Positions 5,725 through 8,142 of a stretch of 8,142 nucleotides of DNA are shown piece by piece. How positions within the stretch are numbered: the stretch's first letter is position 1; the number at the start of each line of letters is the position of its first letter. The translations under genes were made by a program, and so were the position numbers. The stretch is taken from assembly GCA_020847555.1 (NCBI GenBank), contig JADLBT010000380.1, forward strand, positions 1-8,142, given 5' to 3'. A model generated the notes under the pieces. That model ran no database searches, was not told where the DNA came from, and saw only the letters and a list, made by a program, of their open reading frames with translations. Source of the DNA: Gemmataceae bacterium. GTDB lineage: Bacteria; Planctomycetota; Planctomycetia; Gemmatales; Gemmataceae.

Positions 5725-6342
5725 GTGAGGGTAACAGGGAATGCACTGCCCGCACAGCCGCCCGCCCGGCGGCCGTCCACCAACGACCGAGTTGCCGCAG
5801 CGGCCGCCCAGGCAGGACAGGCCGCGCAGGCGCCCCAGGCCGCGCCTCTTCCTGTGTCGGGACCGCCGGCGGACCTGGCCGGTGCCACGGCGATCTTCCG
5901 CGGGACGGCCGCGAAGGTTGCCTCGCTGGCGGCGCCGGGCGCGGGGGCTTTGCCGTCCGCGACGCCGTCCTCGCCGGGAGGAGCCGCCTCCTTGCTGGGA
6001 GGAGTCGGCGGACCGTCGCCGCGCGACCTGGCCCGCTTCGAGGAGGTCGCGAAGGGTTTCGAGACAAGCGTTTTCTCGACGCTCCTGAAACAGATGCGCG
6101 ACGCCCTCCAGCCGGATACGCTGTTCCCCGGCGATTCGGCCGACGTGCTGGGCGGGATGTTCGACATGTTCCTGGGCCAGCACCTGGCCCAGGCGGGATC
6201 GCTCGGCATCGCCGACGCGATAAAGAAGCAGCTGTTGCAGCGCTATGAAGCATCCACCCCTCCCGTCGGCGACCCCCGCCGGTCGGGATTGTCTGGCCAG
6301 GCTGTGCCTCCAACACCTGGAGCAGGAACAGGCGGCGCTTGA
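5725..6342 (+). CDS. flgJ: FlgJ-type rod-binding / rod-cap protein, without muramidase domain
   Basis: The 205-residue protein (GTG start) has three parts. Residues 1 to about 95 are Ala/Pro/Gly-rich low complexity. The rod-binding domain lies at about 105-172, with ARFEEVAKGFETSVFSTLLK, FPGDSADVLGGMFDMFLGQH and AQAGSLGIADAIKKQL. A loose Pro/Gly tail of about 32 residues follows. In the FlgJ family this N-terminal domain caps the growing rod. The C-terminal peptidoglycan hydrolase domain found in gammaproteobacterial FlgJ is absent, so a separate enzyme must open the wall, as in many other phyla. The start follows aaaggag by 7 bases. The last 98 bases overlap the start of flgN in another frame, and the tail has no recognisable domain. 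That pattern suggests the stop codon drifted downstream. It follows flgI after 132 bases and may have its own weak promoter. Confidence 0.82.
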   Translation: MRVTGNALPAQPPARRPSTNDRVAAAAAQAGQAAQAPQAAPLPVSGPPADLAGATAIFRGTAAKVASLAAPGAGALPSATPSSPGGAASLLGGVGGPSPRDLARFEEVAKGFETSVFSTLLKQMRDALQPDTLFPGDSADVLGGMFDMFLGQHLAQAGSLGIADAIKKQLLQRYEASTPPVGDPRRSGLSGQAVPPTPGAGTGGA

Positions 6343-6772
6343 AACCGCCCTGGCGGCCCTCGGCGCGAGTCGGGCCGCCCTGCTCCGGGGTGAGACAGCC
6401 GGCCTCATCGCCGGACAACAGCAGGCGGCGGCCGCCGTCTGCGGCCACCTCCGCCAACTCCGCAACGACTTCCGCGGCACCGCCGCCGTCATCCTGAACC
6501 TTCCTACCGAGGACGTGACCCTCAGCGTTCTCGCCGACGCCCTTTCGGGCGAGGCGGGTCGGCTGGTGGCGAGCGCTCGCGAGCGCCTGGCCCGCCTCGC
6601 CGCGGAGGTCCGGCGCCTCATCGCCGCGAACGCCTCGCTCGTCCGCACCTCCCTCGATTTCGTGCAGCGCTTCCTGCGCGACCTGACCGGGGCGCCGACC
6701 CCGTCGCGCTACGGCCCGGCCGGGACCATCCAGGAACCGGCCTGCGCTCCCCTCCTCCAGGCCCGAGGTTAA
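6245..6772 (+). CDS. flgN: Probable flagellar export chaperone FlgN
   Basis: The 175-residue, helix-rich soluble protein has no signal peptide or membrane segment. After a short Pro-rich start, residues from about 17 form heptad-like helices: ARLCLQHLEQEQAALETALA, then AGLIAGQQQAAAAVCGHLRQ, and later LARLAAEVRRLIAANASLVR and SLDFVQRFLRDLTG. This fits the FlgN fold, a helical bundle that binds FlgK and FlgL and delivers them to the type III export gate. Its place directly before flgK, with 3 bases between, strongly supports the call, since sequence identity in this family is low. ATG 6245 has no Shine-Dalgarno at proper distance (aaagaag at 6222-6228 is 16 bases away), so translation probably depends on ribosomes already on flgJ, whose end it overlaps by 98 bases. 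No better in-frame start lies downstream before the helical part. No anti-sigma factor gene flgM accompanies it. Confidence 0.75.
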   Translation: MKHPPLPSATPAGRDCLARLCLQHLEQEQAALETALAALGASRAALLRGETAGLIAGQQQAAAAVCGHLRQLRNDFRGTAAVILNLPTEDVTLSVLADALSGEAGRLVASARERLARLAAEVRRLIAANASLVRTSLDFVQRFLRDLTGAPTPSRYGPAGTIQEPACAPLLQARG

Positions 6773-6775
6773 CGC

Positions 6776-8142
6776 ATGACCGTTGCCTTCTCTATCGGCC
6801 TGTCTGGCCTGCACGCCAACCAGAAGGCGATCGAGGTGATCGGCCAGAACATCGCCAACGCGAACACCCCCGACTACCACCGCCAGGTGGTTGATCTGGC
6901 CAGCCGCACGTACGGCCCGGGCGTCGGCAGCGGGGTCGAGGTGCGCACCGTCCGCCAGCTCGCCGACAGCCTCCTCGACAGGGCCGTCGCCCAGAACGCG
7001 ACGGAGTCGGCCACCCTCGAGGCCCGGCTCGGCTCGCTGCGCCAGCTCGAGGCGACGCTGGCGCCGAGCGAGGGCTCGCTGCAGGATCAGCTGGAAGCGT
7101 TCTTCAACCAGCTCGAACTGCTGGCCGCCCAGCCGGGGGACGTGGCTCAGCGGCGCGTCGTCCTCGGCAGCGCGGGTGGACTGACCCGCACGCTCAACGC
7201 GCTCGGCAACGACCTGGCGACGATGCGCGCCGGGCAGGACGACAGACTCCGCCGAATCGTCGAGCAGGTCAACACCCTGGCGCCGCAGGTCGCCGAGCTG
7301 AACCAGGCCATCCAGCAGGCGACCATTCAGGGCATCCCCGCCAACGACCTGAAGGACCAGCGCACCCAGCTCCTGGGACGACTCGGCCAGTTCATGGATC
7401 TGCGCGTTGTCCCCCAGGACCATGACGCGGTCCTGGTAATCGCCGGCGGCGCTCCCCTGGTGGTCGGGAACGTGACCACGCCGCTCCAGTTCGTCGTGAA
7501 CGCGAACGGGGATGCGGCCGTGCGGACCCGCGGAGCGTCCGACGACCTTCTCATCCGCGAAGGGCAGATCGGCGCCGCCCTCACGATGCGCAACGGTGAT
7601 CTGAAAGACTACCGGCAGCGCCTCGACACCCTGGCGCAGGCGATCGTTCGCCAACTGGACGCGATCCACGCCACCGGCCTTGGGCTCACCGGCCCCGCTG
7701 CGCTGCTCGTCGGCCAGCGCCCCGTCACCAACATGAACGCGCCCCTTGCCCTGGTCGGGCTCGGGTTTCCGCTCGGCGCCGGCGAGTTACACGTTGCGGT
7801 GACGGATCTGGCGACGGGCGAGCGCACCCTCAGCATGGTGGCGGTCGATCCGGCGACGCAGAGCCTCAACGACTTCGCGGCCGCCTTCACCGCCGCCGTT
7901 GGCAACGCTCAGGCCGTGGTCGATCCGCAGACGAGGACGCTGCGCGTCCTCGCCCGGCCGGGGTATGGAGTCGATTTCGCCGGCCGCCTGCCCACGGTCC
8001 CGCAAACCTCGACGCTGACCGGAACAGCCGTCCCCTCGTTCGGGGGCCGGTACACCGGGGACACGAACGACACGTACACGTTCGAGATGGCCGGCACCGG
8101 CGTGGTGGGTCAGACGTCCGGGCTGACGCTCAACGTCCGCGA
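6776..8142 (+). CDS. flgK: Flagellar hook-filament junction protein FlgK (HAP1), 3' end outside window
   Basis: 455 codons are visible and the frame is still open at the right edge. The N-terminal D0 motif is typical: FSIGLSGLHANQKAIEVIGQ, then NIANANTPDYHRQVV. A helical D1 follows, with LQDQLEAFFNQLELLAAQPG, and later VEQVNTLAPQVAELNQAIQQ and GIPANDLKDQRTQLLGRLGQ. A further D1 segment covers about residues 265-310 (EGQIGAALTMRNGDLKDYRQ). From about residue 320 an inserted beta-rich region begins. It includes a unit with GELHVAVTDLATGE and TLRVLARPG (about 337-400) and then YTGDTNDTYTF (from about 426). FlgK joins hook to filament and is exported by the type III system with FlgN as chaperone. 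The start ATG follows gaggt (6765-6769) by 6 bases, inside the end of flgN, so the two are coupled. The C-terminal D0 helix should lie beyond the window. Confidence 0.92.
   Translation, partial: MTVAFSIGLSGLHANQKAIEVIGQNIANANTPDYHRQVVDLASRTYGPGVGSGVEVRTVRQLADSLLDRAVAQNATESATLEARLGSLRQLEATLAPSEGSLQDQLEAFFNQLELLAAQPGDVAQRRVVLGSAGGLTRTLNALGNDLATMRAGQDDRLRRIVEQVNTLAPQVAELNQAIQQATIQGIPANDLKDQRTQLLGRLGQFMDLRVVPQDHDAVLVIAGGAPLVVGNVTTPLQFVVNANGDAAVRTRGASDDLLIREGQIGAALTMRNGDLKDYRQRLDTLAQAIVRQLDAIHATGLGLTGPAALLVGQRPVTNMNAPLALVGLGFPLGAGELHVAVTDLATGERTLSMVAVDPATQSLNDFAAAFTAAVGNAQAVVDPQTRTLRVLARPGYGVDFAGRLPTVPQTSTLTGTAVPSFGGRYTGDTNDTYTFEMAGTGVVGQTSGLTLNVR

Noticed and set aside
5675..7669. Open frame of 664 codons on the - strand across flgJ, flgN and flgK
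   Set aside because: It lies antisense to three recognisable flagellar genes, has Arg/Pro-rich composition, and shows no motif. It arises from codon bias on the other strand.
1..8142. CRISPR array, tRNA, rRNA, transposase or toxin-antitoxin genes
   Set aside because: I saw no regularly spaced repeats, no RNA gene signature and no mobile-element protein; nearly all of the window is occupied by the flagellar genes.

Overview
The window is very GC-rich and all recognisable genes lie on the + strand. It holds the tail of an HtrA-like serine protease, then most of a flagellar rod/ring/hook-junction operon in the order flgF-flgG-flgA-flgH-flgI-flgJ-flgN-flgK. flgK runs off the right edge. Genes for both the P-ring (flgI) and the L-ring (flgH) imply a diderm bacterium with an outer membrane and a periplasmic-type basal body. 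The composition, the two-PDZ HtrA neighbour, the long FlgA, the style of the intergenic palindromes and the flgFGAHIJ-N-K order suggest a Planctomycetota member (Gemmata/Isosphaera side). This is an inference from style, not a marker-gene assignment; another high-GC diderm phylum is possible.

Layout: 1-699 is the protease C-terminus with two PDZ domains. 700-1003 is a regulatory gap. It contains a long terminator-like hairpin (715-756), a pair of 20-bp direct repeats 23 bp apart (778-820), and a near-perfect sigma-54 promoter (930-945) about 58 bases before the flgF ATG. 1004-3660 encodes the two rod-type proteins and the P-ring chaperone FlgA. 3661-3796 is an intergenic patch with a 14-bp perfect palindrome of a dispersed-repeat type and a second hairpin; it gives flgH two competing starts. 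3797-5592 encodes the L- and P-ring proteins. 5593-5724 is a short gap with a hairpin. 5725-8142 encodes the rod-cap protein FlgJ (no muramidase domain), the export chaperone FlgN and the hook-filament junction protein FlgK.

How the genes work together: FlgJ caps and helps assemble the rod, of which FlgF and FlgG form the proximal and distal parts. FlgA chaperones FlgI into the P-ring, and FlgH makes the L-ring. FlgN escorts FlgK to the export gate so that the hook-filament junction can be built. Tight spacing, SD sequences overlapping upstream genes and one 98-base gene overlap indicate one polycistronic unit, probably fired from the sigma-54 promoter.

I did not find a wholly new system. 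The items most worth checking are the sigma-54 promoter with its possible activator sites, the repeat lodged at the flgH start, a FlgH with no cysteine (so no lipid anchor), the flgJ/flgN overlap, a FlgI without the enterobacterial disulfide, and an extra domain in FlgK.
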